NCBI GenBank assembly: GCA_009792885.1
Contig: WMCF01000003.1
Coordinates: forward strand, 12,617,974-12,681,973
From: Eremophila alpestris peregrina
Lineage: Eukaryota > Chordata > Aves > Passeriformes > Alaudidae
Length of the DNA: 64,000 nt
Reading direction: 5' to 3'
Shown here one piece after another: positions 26,101 through 40,720 of the stretch. Below the pieces are notes generated by a model. That model was not told the origin of the DNA and searched no databases. It was given only the letters and a program-made list of their open reading frames with translations. Made by a program: the position numbers and the translations under genes. Each line of letters starts with the position of its first letter. Within the stretch, counting starts at the first letter, position 1.

Positions 26101-29100
26101 GTTTCTAGTTGCAGGCATATGCTGATTATTCAGTAGCGTGGCAGGAGTGTTTCTTTGGGATTGGTCTGTTACAATTAGGATTGTTAGCATGCCGAGCTAA
26201 AGAGTTTTATATTTAATAGTATTTGATAAGAGTTGTTTAAAGAAACCTGTCTGGATCCACTGGTATTTCTTTTCAGCAACAACTTCTAAGCTCCCAAGGG
26301 TTTTTATCTATCCAAGTACCGTATTTTTGATTTCTGTGAGTCCTTTACTTTTTTTTCCCCATGAAGATGTATTAGTCCTTAAAAGTACCTTCAGTTAGCT
26401 ACTTCAAGCCCTAAAAGTGGCTTTGTTCTATGCTGTGTCTTTTCGTCACTCTGTGACAGAAAATGAGCTCCACTGTTTGAGAGGAAAGGCCTGTACTTTG
26501 GATCTTGGCTACCAAATACAGCAGCTTTTCTGTTCACCCCACAGCTGTTGTTAATGTTTCATTCTGCAACTGCTAGAGGATGGGCAAGTAACCGTCCTCA
26601 TATGAGACAAAAATATAACTCCATTAGTCAGCTGGCGTGGGTTGTTGAAGCAAAAATGCAGGCAGTATTTTCTCCTGGTGGAGAAAAATCCATCACATCC
26701 TATTAAAGTTGCCATTAGCTGACTGCGGGGCAATGTACATTTCCTGAATTCCTGATTGCCTGTTCTCCTTACTTTGATGGCTGTCTACTTTAAAACTTGT
26801 AATTCAGTCAAACTATTATAAGATCGTGTTACATCTCTGGGGTTAATTTTATTTGACATATAATCTGTCTGGGAAAAACCCTTAAGAAATAATGATGTTT
26901 GATGCTAACTGAACCTCAAATTTCTCAAATTATTGTTGTGTGAATTAGAGAACCTCATTCCTAAATAGGTTCCATGAGATTTCTCAAATCTGTATTGCCC
27001 TATAGGACTTCTAAGATTTAGTATTTAAAGTCGTTGTTGTTAAACATAGATTTTTAAGTTTCTATCAGAGGTGGCATTAGCAGGAGGAGGGGGTTGTGTT
27101 TTTTTTTGTTGGGGTTGTTTGGGTTTTTATTTTTTATAGCTGTCTTCCGAAGGTTGAAAATATGATAGGGTAGTGGTATCTTTGACATTCTCTTGCCAGT
27201 CAGTATTCATTTTGAAGTTTAAGTGAGGGAAACTTTTCACACTGACATTTGAACCCTTAAGGTTTTTGGGTGTTTAATCTCATAATGTGAAATTACTACC
27301 TAAAGCAGAACCAAGAAAATAAAACGGGGCCATTTTTTCCTAGCTGCTTATCAATGAAAAGAATATTATTTATCTTTGGTATTCTGGAATATCTGTCATA
27401 TCTGGAGCAGTGTTTCAGTAGAGGATGACTTTTTCTCTCAAAGGGAAATATATATGTGGTCAGGCTTCTTCTTAGTTTAGTACTTAGGATTTTAACAAAA
27501 TCTCTTCTTTCTTTAATTGTTTGTGTACTTTTGTAATGTAACGTGGACAGAGTGAAATGTACAATCTCTTATATTGAGAGGGATGAATATTTAACATTAA
27601 CATTGAGGATTTAATGTTTCTTTGCAATAACACTTCTGGTATTAGTGTATCAAATGTCATAGGTCATTGGGGTTGCAGCTTACAGGTGCATTAATACTTA
27701 TAAATTAAAGGCAGATTGTTATGCAATTCTTATGCTGAGTGACCCACGTCTATTTCTATGTTGTGTAGGATATTGAAGAAATGATGCAATGGAAAACTGG
27801 TTTAGTTTTGGTCCTTATTGCAGTAATGTTTCAATATAGGCAGATCCTGAATGTATCTCTGCCTATTTCACAGCTCTTTTTCTCTGGTGGTTTTCATGTT
27901 TCTTTAGGGCAAGTAATGGGCAATGCCTTCTACCACTTCAGTTTTGCTCCCTATCCCTCTAGTAAAGCTGCTTCCTGTTCTCAGTAAGTAGTCTAAGTGG
28001 TAGTAAAGAATTTAAGAACATGGCAATGAGCAGAAAAGTTAAATAGGAAAATTAGATAACTGTGTTGTTATACAGATATACTGACTCTACTAGTTGAATT
28101 AAATTAAAAAGTAAAATTTACATAGCTCCAGCTGAGCTAACTATTTTCTGTCAAGTCACTTCTTGCATGTTGCATATCCTAAAACCTGGTATAATAATGT
28201 TGACAAAATTTTGTGCTATTTTACACAAGAACTTGCTTGCTGGGCTAAAAGCTGTTGTAAAATGCAATTATTAATTTATTAGATTGAAAATAAAACCCCC
28301 TGTAAAAATAATTTTTAACTTCCCAGAAAAGAACATAAGCAAGACCCTATTTCAGTGTATTTGATCAGACAATTCTGGTTTTACCAGAGTTAAACACAGG
28401 TTTTATGGATCTAAAGTCTGGGCCCTTTTGGGAATCTTATCAGCTCTTCACTGAGATTGAGTAGTGAAATATCTCCTGAGGTGCTGTGTCTTGGAGTGGT
28501 TTTCCTACTGGATTTTTGCAATTTGATGTTCAATAAAACTTTAATGCTTTCCCCTCATGAAGGGAAAATGTATCTTCACCATGTTTCTGATTGGCCTGAC
28601 TTTGTCTGGCAGCTTCCAGGCAGCCATGGAGGTTTCTTTTCAGATTCTAACCTTTCTCTTTAGTCTCACTCTCCAGCAGTGGGCTTATCCTCTGCATGCA
28701 TTGCTCAGCAAACAGGCAGTGTTTTTTCTTCAATACAGTAACTTTCCTAATGTAAAAGCCTTCCTGCATGCTAAAGAATAAATCTGAGTCTTTGATTTTT
28801 CTCTGGATCACCTGTAGTTGCATGTAGGCAGCTAGATAGAAGCTGGTTTTGTGTGTATGGACAGGACTGCTCTTATTCTTGAAGTATCATTTTCTGTACT
28901 TTCTACTTGTTACATTAAGCATGGATGTACTAACTGGTCCCTGTGAACTTAGGCATTTGGACACTGATATCTGTGGGCTCTCACTCTTACCTGCTTCTCT
29001 TCAGATTGGCTTGGCAGGAAGCTTGTTTTGCCTCTTAGGAATTGAGAGAGATTGCCATATGGTCTGGTATAGTTCATGTACACAACTGTGATCCAGTAGA

Positions 29101-32100
29101 GGAAAGGCAAACTCCCAACCCCCCTACTGCTGTTTCAGAAAGGAACAGACAGGAGGAAGTAGGAGTGAGAACAGATTTCTGGATAGATTGGTAGGCAGTG
29201 GGGTGAATTCTTAGCACTTCCCACCAGAAGTCTATTCTAATAAGTGTTGGGTTTTAACTGTGTGTATGCTGCTGAGGAAGCTGGAATATGAGTATGAAGA
29301 GTAAATGCATAAACAGACTTGAAGGGATCATTTCAATTTAAAATTATAGAAGTGTTTATTTCATATATGAAACAAGGCTGGGGTGCTCTCAACCTCTAGC
29401 TGTGTGAAATTAATCATGGCTTGATTTTTTGTTTTGATTTGTTTTTTGTTTTTTCGTTTTAAACTTCCTTTTTTTTTATTTTCAAACACTACATTCAACT
29501 GAATGTGTGCACTACTGTCTTTATCTAGAAAACGCTGCAGCAGTATCCTGACTGAATGAAACTCTCCTAGGATTCATACCTAGGAAGTATGGGCATAAAT
29601 AGATCTACAGTGATTGAAAGATGCCAAATGCAACAGATTTTTTTTTTTCTTGGTTTCTGGGTCCCTTAAAGCTAAGGGGTAACATTCATTTGTTCCTCCT
29701 GTACACTGTGAAAAAATAATTTTTGTGTTAGACAAATGGCTAGGATATTGATCATCACTTTCAGTCTGATTTAAATCTTTACTGCTTTACTGAGTTAAAA
29801 GTATGAAAAAGGCAGCCTATTAAAATTTTTAAAGGCAGCCTGTTTAGAATTTTAAAAATTGCATAGACTACAGAGCAACTTCTATGGCTTTCCTGTGGAT
29901 AAAAAAAATTATTTTATACATACATGTGTCCCCTAAAATGAATATTTTAGCTAAGTCTTTAAAAACCTATGTAAACGGCATTTCATATGATGAAATACAG
30001 TTTTGAGCTGTCAATGAAAGGCGTAGTTTACATTCACCTACACAACCTTGGCCCTAGACATAAGGGGCACATGACAAGTTGGGGCACTGATCTATCAGAA
30101 CGATCTTTTAGGGAGGATGGGTTTTCTGTTTTGGTTGCCCAACCACTTCTCTTTACAGCTGTATTCTGATTTAAGTTAACACAAAGGAGGTAGGAGAATT
30201 GTACCCCAAGACTGGAGAAGAAAGGGGTAGGAATTCAGGCTGGATTTAGGTGCAGAGGTTTAGCTGCTTTCCCATAATCCCATAAAAGCAGATAATTTTT
30301 GCTGCAGACCTACAGATGCTGAATCACTGATCGAGTTCTACATTTATGGTTGCTCAGACATCTCCTATGAATAACATCTTGCAATTAATAAGGAATTCAA
30401 AAAATGAGAGATCTAGGTAGCATTTGTGTGCTATGCATAGTACAGAGTACTCCTATCACATAACTGTTCAATGGAGCATCAGCCTTTAATTTGTCTCCTG
30501 GAGATGCATCGTCTGTGTCAAAATGCTTACATGAATGCAATCTTTTTTCCTTTGAGTGCCAGTTTACTGGAACCCAGTGTTTAAAGTTTGGAATCCATGG
30601 ATTTTGTATTTGTATTATTTCCTTGCATTCTCAACAAATGCTGAATAACTTTTTGTATAGGATGAATAGCTGCAAAACTTGTAGAGTTTTCATGTTTGGG
30701 GCTTTTTTTTTCCTTCTTCCTCTTTTGTAGAGAGGAGATTTGTATTTCCTCTCCCTTATGTGCTTGGCATAATAATGCAGAAGCACAAACTGGTGTGGGG
30801 GGGTGGGGAAGAAGTGGTTACAAGCAGCAGTGGTTCATAATGCCAGTAGTACTGTAGTTTGGAAAATGTGTTTTACCAATAAATTAACTAATCTCCAAGC
30901 ATCTCCTTTAAAAGTAGTTAGTTAATGGTATGGTCACTTTATCAGTTTTTGTTTTTCTTTATTGTGAATAAATGTTTTGTAGCAGTAAAGCTTCAGTTGC
31001 CAAGTGAATTTTTCTAGGTTGTTTTTAAAGGCTACTTTTCTACTTTGAAACATTTTTTGGGTGATATTTCCTTGAGTATTGGTGACTATGCATCAATGAA
31101 GATGAGGTGATGAATCACTTCAGGCAAATCACATTTGTTTGGTATATATTAAACTTCTTCCAAACAAAAGCTGCTATAATTCCTTTTCTCTGAAAACATC
31201 CAGACTGAATGCTCTTAACCCTTCCTGAGACTTATGGTAGTTTGCATTCAGACTTCTAAATTCATACAGTAGGACAGCTGTCTTTAGTGCTAATTTGTTG
31301 TAAAATTATTGGTTTATTAGTATAAAAGTTTGGCCATATATGCTGTATCAGTGTTTTAATGTGCAGAATGGTTGTTTTTTTCATATCTTCATTGAAAATA
31401 TTAGGTTTTGCATGGATTAATGATACACAGGTTTAAAGCTACATACAGGTTATATGTGCTTATAATTTATTCTTTTCTTGTGATGTATTTTCAGTTGTGT
31501 TTCTTGAAAATTGTGGTTTATGTCACTACCTTAAGGGATGAACTTTTTAGTGTTCAGAATACCTATTTTCTGTGCTACCAGAGTTAATCCCTTTGCACCT
31601 TCTGGAATCAAGAGTGCTTTCCTTTTGTGTATTCAGTCATTACATAAAGGAAATTATTTTGTTAGCATGTGAATTGGGCTTTACTAATACAGGGAGGGCC
31701 AAAACCAGTCACGGTAAGAATTCAGAGAAAGAAAATGTATGTTTCTTGGGAGGAAGAACATCTTTTTCCATTACTTTTTTACATATTTGATCCTCATAAT
31801 TCCTCACATATCAAGCCAAAAAGCTTGCTCATTAGATTTTCTCTTTATGTTTATACTGCAGAAAAAGGTCAAATGTGCTAAAATTTGTGACTTAAATCCT
31901 GGGTGTTCATATTGTTAGTTATGTTCTAATCTCAAAATATGTAATGTAGATCAGCTGGCAAACTCCAACTGGGCTGTAGTTTACTGGTCAAGCTTGGATA
32001 ATTGTTCTGGATTGAAGTTGCTCTTTCTTCTGGATTATTCTTGGTTCACATCAGCTTTCCCAGTGTTGATCACTGCAAAGCTGCAGAAGCAGTGGAGAAA

Positions 32101-34591
32101 GTGCATGGTAGAAATAAATAATCAGGGCAAGAGAAGTGCTTCTGGCAATCATGCCAGACCATATTACTTTAAAGTGCTGATAACAATAATGGTAGTGTAA
32201 GTATGCAAGTTGCCTTGGATTTATTCGTAGGAGATTGTGTAGAACTGTCAGTAGTTTTGTGTTCTCTCACAAGTCTGTGTTAAAGGACCTCCTGAGATCA
32301 TGCTGCAGAGAGTAGTTGCTCTGCATTTCCAGCTGTCTCTGCTTACTCTTTGGAAATGCCCCTTAAAACCATTCTTTCCCCCTCTTTATGATGCTTACCA
32401 GTTTTCCACTTGTTAAAACTGTTAATATGGTATAGATTTTGATACAATAACTTGTATTTGCTGGAAATTACTTAATCAATATCCAGTTAAAAATGAAAAA
32501 TTTCTATCTTACTCTGTGTTTTTTAATTGCAACCAATCTAACCAATTTTCTCCTAACTTAAATTTGGCTACAAGTTTTTATACTGCCCTTTCAATCCAGG
32601 AAAGAAATCAGTATATTATAGAAAGCCATAGCATAACCAATTGCATGTTAAACAGTGATGTGCATTGTGATTATGCTTGTCATTGATGAAGGGCACCTAG
32701 TTTTTCCTCATGTGTCTGCATCTTGTTTGGAAAAAGGAGATACCATTTCCTTTCTCTTTCCTACTTCTTCTGCATTCCTTATTTTATTTTTGCTTCTTCT
32801 ATCATTTTTGCACCTTCTCTTTTTTTTGCTCCACTACTGTTATTTACTTGGCAGCAGACAATTTATACAAACCATATATCCCCCCCCCAATCTTTTCATG
32901 TCAGTGAGTTTTGAAACATCTATTACTTCACTTTGGTTACTTCAGTTCTGGCATTTTTTGCTCCCTCTTCTTCCTCGTAAATAACTCTTAGGCAATTTTT
33001 TTTTTTTGGGTGCTTCCTAAACAACTGTTTCAGCTGGTTTTTGTTTGGTTTTTTTAAAATAATCTTTTTATGTATAGTAGGCAGTATTCGGATTTTATTC
33101 AGTCTTCTGTGAAAATATCTCATACAGATGGTTGTATTGAGTATTGGGCACACAACACTTCCCAGTCAACACAGGGGTGAAGAAAACAAGGATGAACTAC
33201 AAGGATTTAGCTACCTAATGGTATCTAAAATTGCAGTGACAGTTGTAAAATTTTTCTCAAATAATCCCTTCTATAAGTATTATTACTTTTAAGAACTTAC
33301 TAAAAATGTCTTTTATCCATTCCTCCCAGTATTATTGAACTTACAGGCAAATGAATCTGTCTAGGAATTGCTGCATGACTAGAGAAAATTCTTTCTTCTC
33401 TTCCAACTCAGTTTAATTTCTTGAGATTTAAGCAACCAGATTTAAGAAGCAGAGCCCTCAAAACCACTTTTTTATATCCTGTATGTAAAGCTCATGTGAT
33501 AAATGAATTCCTAATGTTGGGTTTTGAGCAAAATGTACAGAAATCTGTCAGATGATCCTCTGTGATGCAGCTGATACTTGAGGCTTAAATTCCTAAAGAG
33601 TGAACATTTTAGCTCAAAATTTAGGGATTGTTAGCACCACTAAAACAGTTGCTTTTAATATGCTGTTTGTCTTTGCTTTTCAGCATGCATAGTAAAATGC
33701 TGATTGCTTTTCTTCAGCTAATAAAAGTTAATGACTTCTCCTGGCTTATTTGAATGACTTGGACAGTATCCTTGCAGATAAAAGTACTCAAAATTCATTG
33801 TTATTTATAATAAGGAAAAACTATTTGTAATCATCCCTGTTTTGGTAGTCGACCCTGTCCTTGAAGTATAAACATAGAAGGTCCTTCTGTTGCTGCAAGT
33901 AAGAGCAAAGGTCTGTAACAAAACATGTAGGTACTAACAAAAGAGCCAAATTGAAATCTTTGAGTTTGATCTTCTCCATCTAAACCTATTTCTTTGTTCT
34001 ACCAGTTTAATTTCTCCTTATGTTTATTGAATATACAATGTCTTCTGTCTCTCTAAGCAGAGATATTTAGTTTTCCGGTTGTATTTCTTCAATTATGCAG
34101 TCATGATTCATTTCCAGTACTGTCAAATACAAGGACACAAATATTTTTGGAATGGCTTAATGTATATCTCATTAATTCAGTAAGATTTTTTAGTTTTGTA
34201 CTTTTAGCCTATTTTTATAACCTATTACACTTTATTTTGTATAATAAAAGGGGCAAATAGCCACTTAAAACATTTTTACAGTGGATAGCTATCAGCTTTG
34301 TCTAGTAAAGCTGTGCAACGTTGATGTCAGAGCTGCACAAAAAAAAAAAATCTGCTTAGTTGTTCCTATGTAACATTTTTGTCTCATAGATTGACTGCAG
34401 CTGAAAGGCCATTCTTTCACTCCTTGCTTGGATTCTAGGGTCTAAAAATTGTTTTGAGCTTGCATTGCACAATGTTGGCACTTGACTTCTTGGTACTCTA
34501 ATCACATATTTTGTGCAGTTTGACTTAGCTGTCTCCATCACCTTTTTCAGAATTTCCTCCTTAGGGTGAACTTCCACCCTAAGCCATACTT

Positions 34592-34845
34592 TATTATAAA
34601 ATGATTTGCATTCAAAGGGACCCCAGAGGTCGTCTAGTTACAACCCCCTGTCATGGGCAAGGGCATCTTCCACTAGGCCAGGTTGCTCAAAGCCCCATCT
34701 GAGACACCCTTGAACACTTCCAGAAATGGAGCATTCACCAGTTTTGTGGGAAACTTGTTCCAGTGCCTCACCACACTCACAATTAAGAACTTCTCCATAA
34801 TATCTAAACCTATCCTCCATCAGTTTAAGGCCGTTACCCTTCTAA
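34592..34845 (-). mobile_element. CR1 LINE fragment (3' end)
   Basis: Read on the - strand, this matches the 3' end of the avian non-LTR retrotransposon CR1. It has the typical phrases corresponding to 'ttccagtgcctcaccacactcac', 'aggttgctcaaagcccc' and 'ggaccccagaggtcgtctag' (seen on +). It ends near 34592, where the usual ATTCTATG-type terminal repeats have decayed. The copy is 5'-truncated, as most CR1 copies are, and about 250 bp long. Only the 3' untranslated part and the extreme ORF2 tail remain, so it is dead. Confidence 0.9.
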
Positions 34846-37800
34846 TGGTATTAATGGTTTTAAAAGTCCAAAGAGGAAACAAGGAGATGTGATTATAACA
34901 CTTAATTATCTCATTATCTCATCATCTCTGTTGTAACCCTTTGTTTAAGATTGTGTTGTTGCCAAAACAAGGAAAATTTATCCAATGGATACTTTTTAAG
35001 TTGCTGAATAGACAGAGATTCAGTGATTATTGTAGTAGTTCTCGTGGCTGCCATTAATAAAGTCTAAATTTGTTCTTATTTTGGTTTATTACATATTTGC
35101 TGAGGAGGGGGAATGCATGTGTACTTAGCCTTTTTCTGTGCAGTTGCTTACAAGTTTCTAAACTTTTCTTCTGGAAAAGCAGTATATAATGGAACTTAAT
35201 CTTCATTTCGAACTCAGAGGCATTGCAGTGTCTTACTAGTGCTTGGCTCTGTGTTATGTTCATACATGACCCATGTATTCATTCCACACAGCTTTTTGTA
35301 GAAACTTGTGAAGAATAATACTTCAGCAGTATTTGGAATGGGAAATGTAGTAAACCACATTTTTGGGGATGTGCTGTTAAAATTCCTGTGTTCTGACCTT
35401 AGGGCTCATGAGCCACCTATTTGCATGCTTAGACTGCTGGTTAGGCTGCTAATTTCTACTGAGATTATCAAACATAGTCATATAATTATGTAGTGGCTGT
35501 ATAAGTTATGTATTTATGCTGATGCATGGCAAATATAAAGGGCATACCGCTGAAACATTTGGTATAATCTTATTAATATTTAGTTTGATGGATTATTGTA
35601 ATAGAAATATCTGCATTTGTCTTTCATTTGTTTATTTCTGTTTACTTCCTCTCTCTGAAATATTCATGGTTTGTTAAAACTACAGAAGAGATTGGTTCAA
35701 GCTATGAAATGTGGTGCTGTGTAGCAAGGAAATGGTAACTTCTCTTTTTTGTCAATGAACATACACCTTCAAAAATTTCTGTAAGTTCACAAGCTTCTTT
35801 CTTAGGGATTATTCAGTTTTTACTGACTTTGGTGTTAAGCATTCTGCAGTTTGGTTTATAGTCTTTCTGTTTTGTTAGTGCAGACATTTATGATTTATCC
35901 ATTTGTGTCTGTGTTTGAAATGTCCTTTTGGATGTTTACTATTGTCTTATTATGTTAAAAGGAGAAATTTAGCATTAGGGATTTTCTTAGAATATAATTT
36001 ACTTTGCAAGATCACTTTCATATTGTGTGTTTAAAGTCCATGGAAAGCCAGGTCAGTGTAAATGTTGAGACAAGCTTTAGATTTAACAATATCAATGAAT
36101 GATGCTACAATTTCAATTCACATGGGTTTAAACACATGAATGTTATTTGTATACAACATTCACTAGCAATCTCACAGCTCAGCAAGGCTGTTAGAATATT
36201 TTTATAAGTGTGGATATGCTTTATTTGGTTTCAGGTTCTGTTCCTGTTCTGTGCAGGCTGAGTAGGAAATGCATACCAGGAATGACCTGTACCTTATAGA
36301 AATTTCTTTTTATGTGATAAGAATAAGATTTAGATTTTGTACCTGCCTACCTAATAGCAGCTGTTACTTTAGGTGAGTTCAGTGCGTCTGATGCTTTTTT
36401 CTTCCATAATGCATTGCCAAAACTTCCAGAGTATGTAGCAGCTCCCCCCAAGCTCTGTACACCAACAGGCAACTCTGAGCTTCATTGAATGATGCTCATT
36501 ACAGGTGCTCCTTGGCCCAAATGGTCTGCAGTCCAGGACAACCTGACAGAAATTCAGGCAGAGTAAATACAAAAAAATCTGAGACAATATTTTTTTACCT
36601 GTTTGAAAAAGAATAATAGCTTTGTCCTTTATTTTTGCTATATAAGTTCTTAGGTGGAGGAAAATAATAACTAGCTGAGCATTTGTGGAGTACTATTCCT
36701 AAATACAACAAGCAGTGGAATAGAAAATACACAGATGCTTGTTTGAAAATAACATATTTAGTACAGTCTGTTGTACCTTAGGTTAGCCTAAAATGGTTTA
36801 TACAGAATGTGTTAGTTACCTTCCTCTTATTTTAGTGGTCAAGAACTTTATTATGAAATGGCTTGTTGATTAATGTATTTACATCTGTTAACAGGGTTTC
36901 CAGTCCTTCTATCCATAATCTCAGTGGCTAGATGACCAGCTTTGACCAAATGAGAGTGATCTCATTGCATTTGCACACTTCATATTTGGACTTTGTGAGC
37001 ATATAAGACTGGAGGAAAATGGCTAGGAAAGAAGAGAGAATTCTGACCTGTCCAGATACAAATATTACCTAAAATCTTTCCATAAATTGTTGTCCTAAAC
37101 TGTAGTCAGCAATTCCCAGGAAAATGAAAAGTGCAACTGAATCATGTAATCTTCATTGAAAAAAAAAAAAACCAAACTAGACTGGATGGTGTTGTCTGAT
37201 GAAATTTACTGGAAGTGTCAAGTTATCTTAGTTTCAGTGGAACCAGCCTTAGGCTGCAGACTTGTGCTTGTCCTAAGTTTGTTGAAGAGCTCAAGAAAAT
37301 GAAAAGCTTGTGTTCCATCATTTCTTTAGATGTTTGTTTTCGCAAGGTTGGAAAGAAGTGGTAACTTTTCTCACTGAAAAAAACCCTAAACTAAACCTCT
37401 TTCTCCTGTTTCATTTGTGGGCTCTTCCATCTTTCTCGACATGTTTCCATGGTAAGCAAATCAGAATACATGGCATCAGTACCCAATAGCTTGGTAAGAA
37501 ACAAGTAAAGATTTCACAGAATTAAAAGAGGGTACAGACAGTTCCGTGCTATAAATGGAATGAAGAGATTCCTGTGGATCTTCAGAAATTCTGAGGTAAG
37601 GAAGAAGTAAAAACTATGAGAATATATGCAGAGAAGGGAAGACAGGCTAGAATAGAGAGTGAATATTTTTGGAGTCATGGCTGTCAGCTTTTAAAAATAG
37701 GCAAATTTAGGGTTTTCTGGAAGCCCATTAAACTTGGAGGTTACATGAGTACCAGGATCTTACCACTTGAATTATGTTAGCCATCTGCCTAAAACTGGAT

Positions 37801-40062
37801 GGAATTTAATCCAGTAGTTCTTGGTACCAGCAGTCCTCTGTAGTGAAAGGGTCAACATGAATCTTCCATGTCCAGCTTATCTCATGAACTACTACAAAGG
37901 GGAATAACATATTATATGCTATTTATTTAGTTCTGCTACATGTGTCCAAAACCTGTAGAGCCATCTTCAAATGTTACTTTGATTCTTTTTCATTTTTCTG
38001 GGGAAGGGTAGAAAGAAAAATAAGTTTGTTTGGGTTTTTTATTTGATTGTGTATTTTATATTAGATGCCATTTTCTGAGTCGTATGTCTTAACCAGATGG
38101 TGTTACAGAACTCTTTCTAGTATGAAAACTTAGGCCTTCAGAAAGCAGTTTCTTTAAAAGGAGTAGAATCCAAGTATGTGTTGTGATCTCCTTTAGTGTG
38201 ATAAAATATTACTTCATTAAACCAGCCCTCATGGATGACATACAAAACTAATAGAAACCAGCTACAATTATGAAACAAGAGAAGATGCTGGAAACAGGGC
38301 TCAAATGTTTTTCATACAAATGTCAAATACATACTTTATATGTAATTTTGATGGGTTTCAAATTTTAACAGCTTCTCCATTCTTCATATGCTCTTGTGCT
38401 TTGTAAAAGAGTTCACAGCAGCAGCCATTTTTCCTTGTAGTATTGATTACTTTACATGGACATACATCTTAAATTGTATTCAAATAGGAACACTAGAACC
38501 CCATTCCTACCGTTTAATTTTCTTTTAATTATTCTTACGTTGTGTGCAAGAGAACACTTCATGAAAGCAACATAGTATTTTGACACTTTTCATTTGTGTC
38601 TCATTTTCCCTTCTGAATTGTAGGTGTGCTGTTAAACAACTTTATTTTATTGTTTGTTTTATTTGTTTTATTAGCCTCTTCTACTAAATAATAATTGTTT
38701 ATCTATTTCAAATTCAATTATTTTAAATCATCTATTTTTGGCTCTTTGAGAATACCAGTTATCCCTTCCTTACATAATACTGTTTCCCATGTAGCTTTTT
38801 CTTTTTGTCATTTTGGGTTCAAGCCATTTTGCTTGGTAGGTCAGGTTTCTGTAAATAGATTTTCTTCATGTTATCTTGTTTCATTTTGTTGGTTTTTTGG
38901 GGGTTTCTTATTTGAGTGGAAAAGTTCCATTCAGGGTTTTTGACAAAATCCAGAGCTCTTCAGTAAATCAGTGTGGTTACCAATATCCTAAATATAACAG
39001 CATTTATCTGTAGTTCCTCCTGGAACTGCATATCTTTCCATGTCTTTCCTTGCTAAACTACTCACATAAATAAATTTCCTAAGCATAGTAGCCATGCACA
39101 TTTGCTGTTTATTGTGAGGAATACCCCTTGCCTCTTTTTAAAGGAGAAAATCTGACAAGTATTGCATTCTACTAGTTTAAGAGTTTGGAGTATATTCTGA
39201 TTTGTTGATATAATTTTGAGAGGAGAAAGGTAACAGTCATGTTAGGCAGAGCCTCATTTAGTAGCTGTTATTATGGCAATATCCTCTTCATTAAAAAATA
39301 ACAAGATATGCTGTCATACATTTTCTTGATGTAAATTTTGTCTTCTTTAGCACTTGTGCTACATTTGCATCTCCTTCTGTTTTAGATAAGTCATTAGTAT
39401 TTTGTGCCAGTGGCACTCATTCTCTAAACCATTAATAACAAAGGGTTTATAACATCAGCAGTGCACCAATAAGGTCATGTGGTATTGGTGATATTATTTT
39501 TCTTTCTGTATTGCGTCAATACTCAAAAAATGCTATCTACAAGTAAAACAGACTTTAGCTTAGTGGTCTGACAGTACCTTTTGGTACATGGACATGTATG
39601 TACTCATGAGCACTTCTCTAGCTGGAAATCATAAAGTCTTTTGCTAAACTGTTTGGATAATAAGAACCATAAAAAGCCAAGTGTCGTTCATGCATGCTCC
39701 TTTGGTAAGGCTACAAACCCCAAATCGTATTGCACCAGAAGTTGGAAGGACTAAAGTATGTGTGTAAAGTGCCAGTCAAAGGTAAAGAGCCTTGATCCAT
39801 GACCATTTCACATTTGGAGACCAGCCTGGAGCTGTTACTTGGGTGCCAGTAAAGATAGTGTAATTTCATAGCAGAGTGTGTCACGATTTTTCAGAATGCC
39901 TTTTTTTTCCCTTAGCCTTGTCAGAAATGTTTAAATAGCAGTTTGCACAGTGACAACTCTTGCTTCTAAGTATCATGAATTAACCCATATATTTATGGGT
40001 TATATTTATGAAGTTGTATTTTTTTGAAATTGCTGTGCGTTGAAATATGATATTAAAGAAAA
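34846..40062 (+). other. SPRED1: SPRED1 intron 1, between two CR1 copies
   Basis: About 5.2 kb of AT-rich intronic sequence. Only short unsupported open frames are present on both strands. I see no repeat family, RNA gene or exon here. A 9-bp inverted repeat with a 4-nt spacer (taacccata and its complement) lies at 39981-40002. Confidence 0.6.
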
Positions 40063-40720
40063 GAAAGAATAATTGAGATTGGAAGGCATCTCTGGATGTC
40101 ATCTTCCCTGCTGCTCAAGGAAGGATCACCTAAATCAGCTTACCCAGGACTGTGTCCAGATGGCTTTTGAAACTCTCCAGGGATGGAGACTCCACAATTT
40201 CTCTGGATAAACTGTGTCTTTACTCAGGTACCTCATAGTGAAAATGTGATTGCTGATGTTCAAATGGAACTTCCTGTGTTTCAGTGTGTGTCCATTGTCT
40301 CTGGTAGCTCTCACTGGGTACCACTGAAAAGAGCCTCTGTCTGTCCTCTTTGCACTCTCCCTTGAGCTATTTGTATACACTAAGAAATCTCCCACAAGTC
40401 TTTTCTTCTTCCAGCTAAGCATTCCCAGCTCTCTCAGCCTTCCCTCCTATGATGGATGCTTCAGTCTCCTAATCATTTTTGTTGCACTCTGCTGGACCCG
40501 CTCCAGGAGCTTCATGTGTCTTGTGTACTGGAAAGGCCAGCACCGGACAAAGCTCTCCAGATGTGGCCTCAGTAGGGCTGAGCAGAGACAGGATCAGCTT
40601 CAGTGACCTACTGCTGACATTGTTGGCCTCCTTTGTCCCAAGGGCATGTTTCTGGCTTGTGTTCAGCTTGGTGTCCATATGAAACTCCAGGTCCTTTCCT
40701 TCACATCTGCTTTCCAGCTC
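40063..40720 (-). mobile_element. CR1 LINE fragment (ORF2 C-terminus and 3' end)
   Basis: On the - strand this is a longer 5'-truncated CR1 copy of about 660 bp. It starts in the reverse-transcriptase ORF2 tail, where the sense strand reads as a divergent form of the CR1 passage 'GGACACCAAGCTGAACAC'. It continues through 'CTCCTGGAGCGGGTCCAGCA' and 'GCAAAGAGGACAGA', and ends with 'CTGGACACAGTCCTGGGTAA' and the TTCCAATCTCA 3' end near 40063. Frameshifts and stop codons break the coding part, so it is inactive. The internal spacing suggests small deletions relative to the family consensus. It has the same orientation as the 34592-34845 copy. Confidence 0.92.

Larger units (their letters stand above)
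11079..34591 (+). other. SPRED1: SPRED1 intron 1, left part
   Basis: The first 23.5 kb of a 33.9-kb intron. Apart from the separately listed AP-1 site, T-rich tract, second CpG island and conserved-like stretch, it is AT-rich DNA without a recognisable gene. Low-complexity patches include (TTTG)-rich sequence at about 21040-21080, T/G-rich stretches at about 24630-24680 and 29420-29480, and interrupted ATT triplets at about 17299-17335. At 23537-23559 there is a 10-bp inverted repeat with a 3-nt spacer. A small imperfect direct repeat sits at about 29809-29855. I found no exon with splice sites and family similarity. Confidence 0.6.

Noticed and set aside
34638..34820. 60-codon - strand frame
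   Set aside because: It is the 3' part of a CR1 element, not a gene.
40135..40682. Frames of 60-95 codons on both strands
   Set aside because: They lie inside the CR1 copy; the - strand ones are decayed ORF2 remnants.
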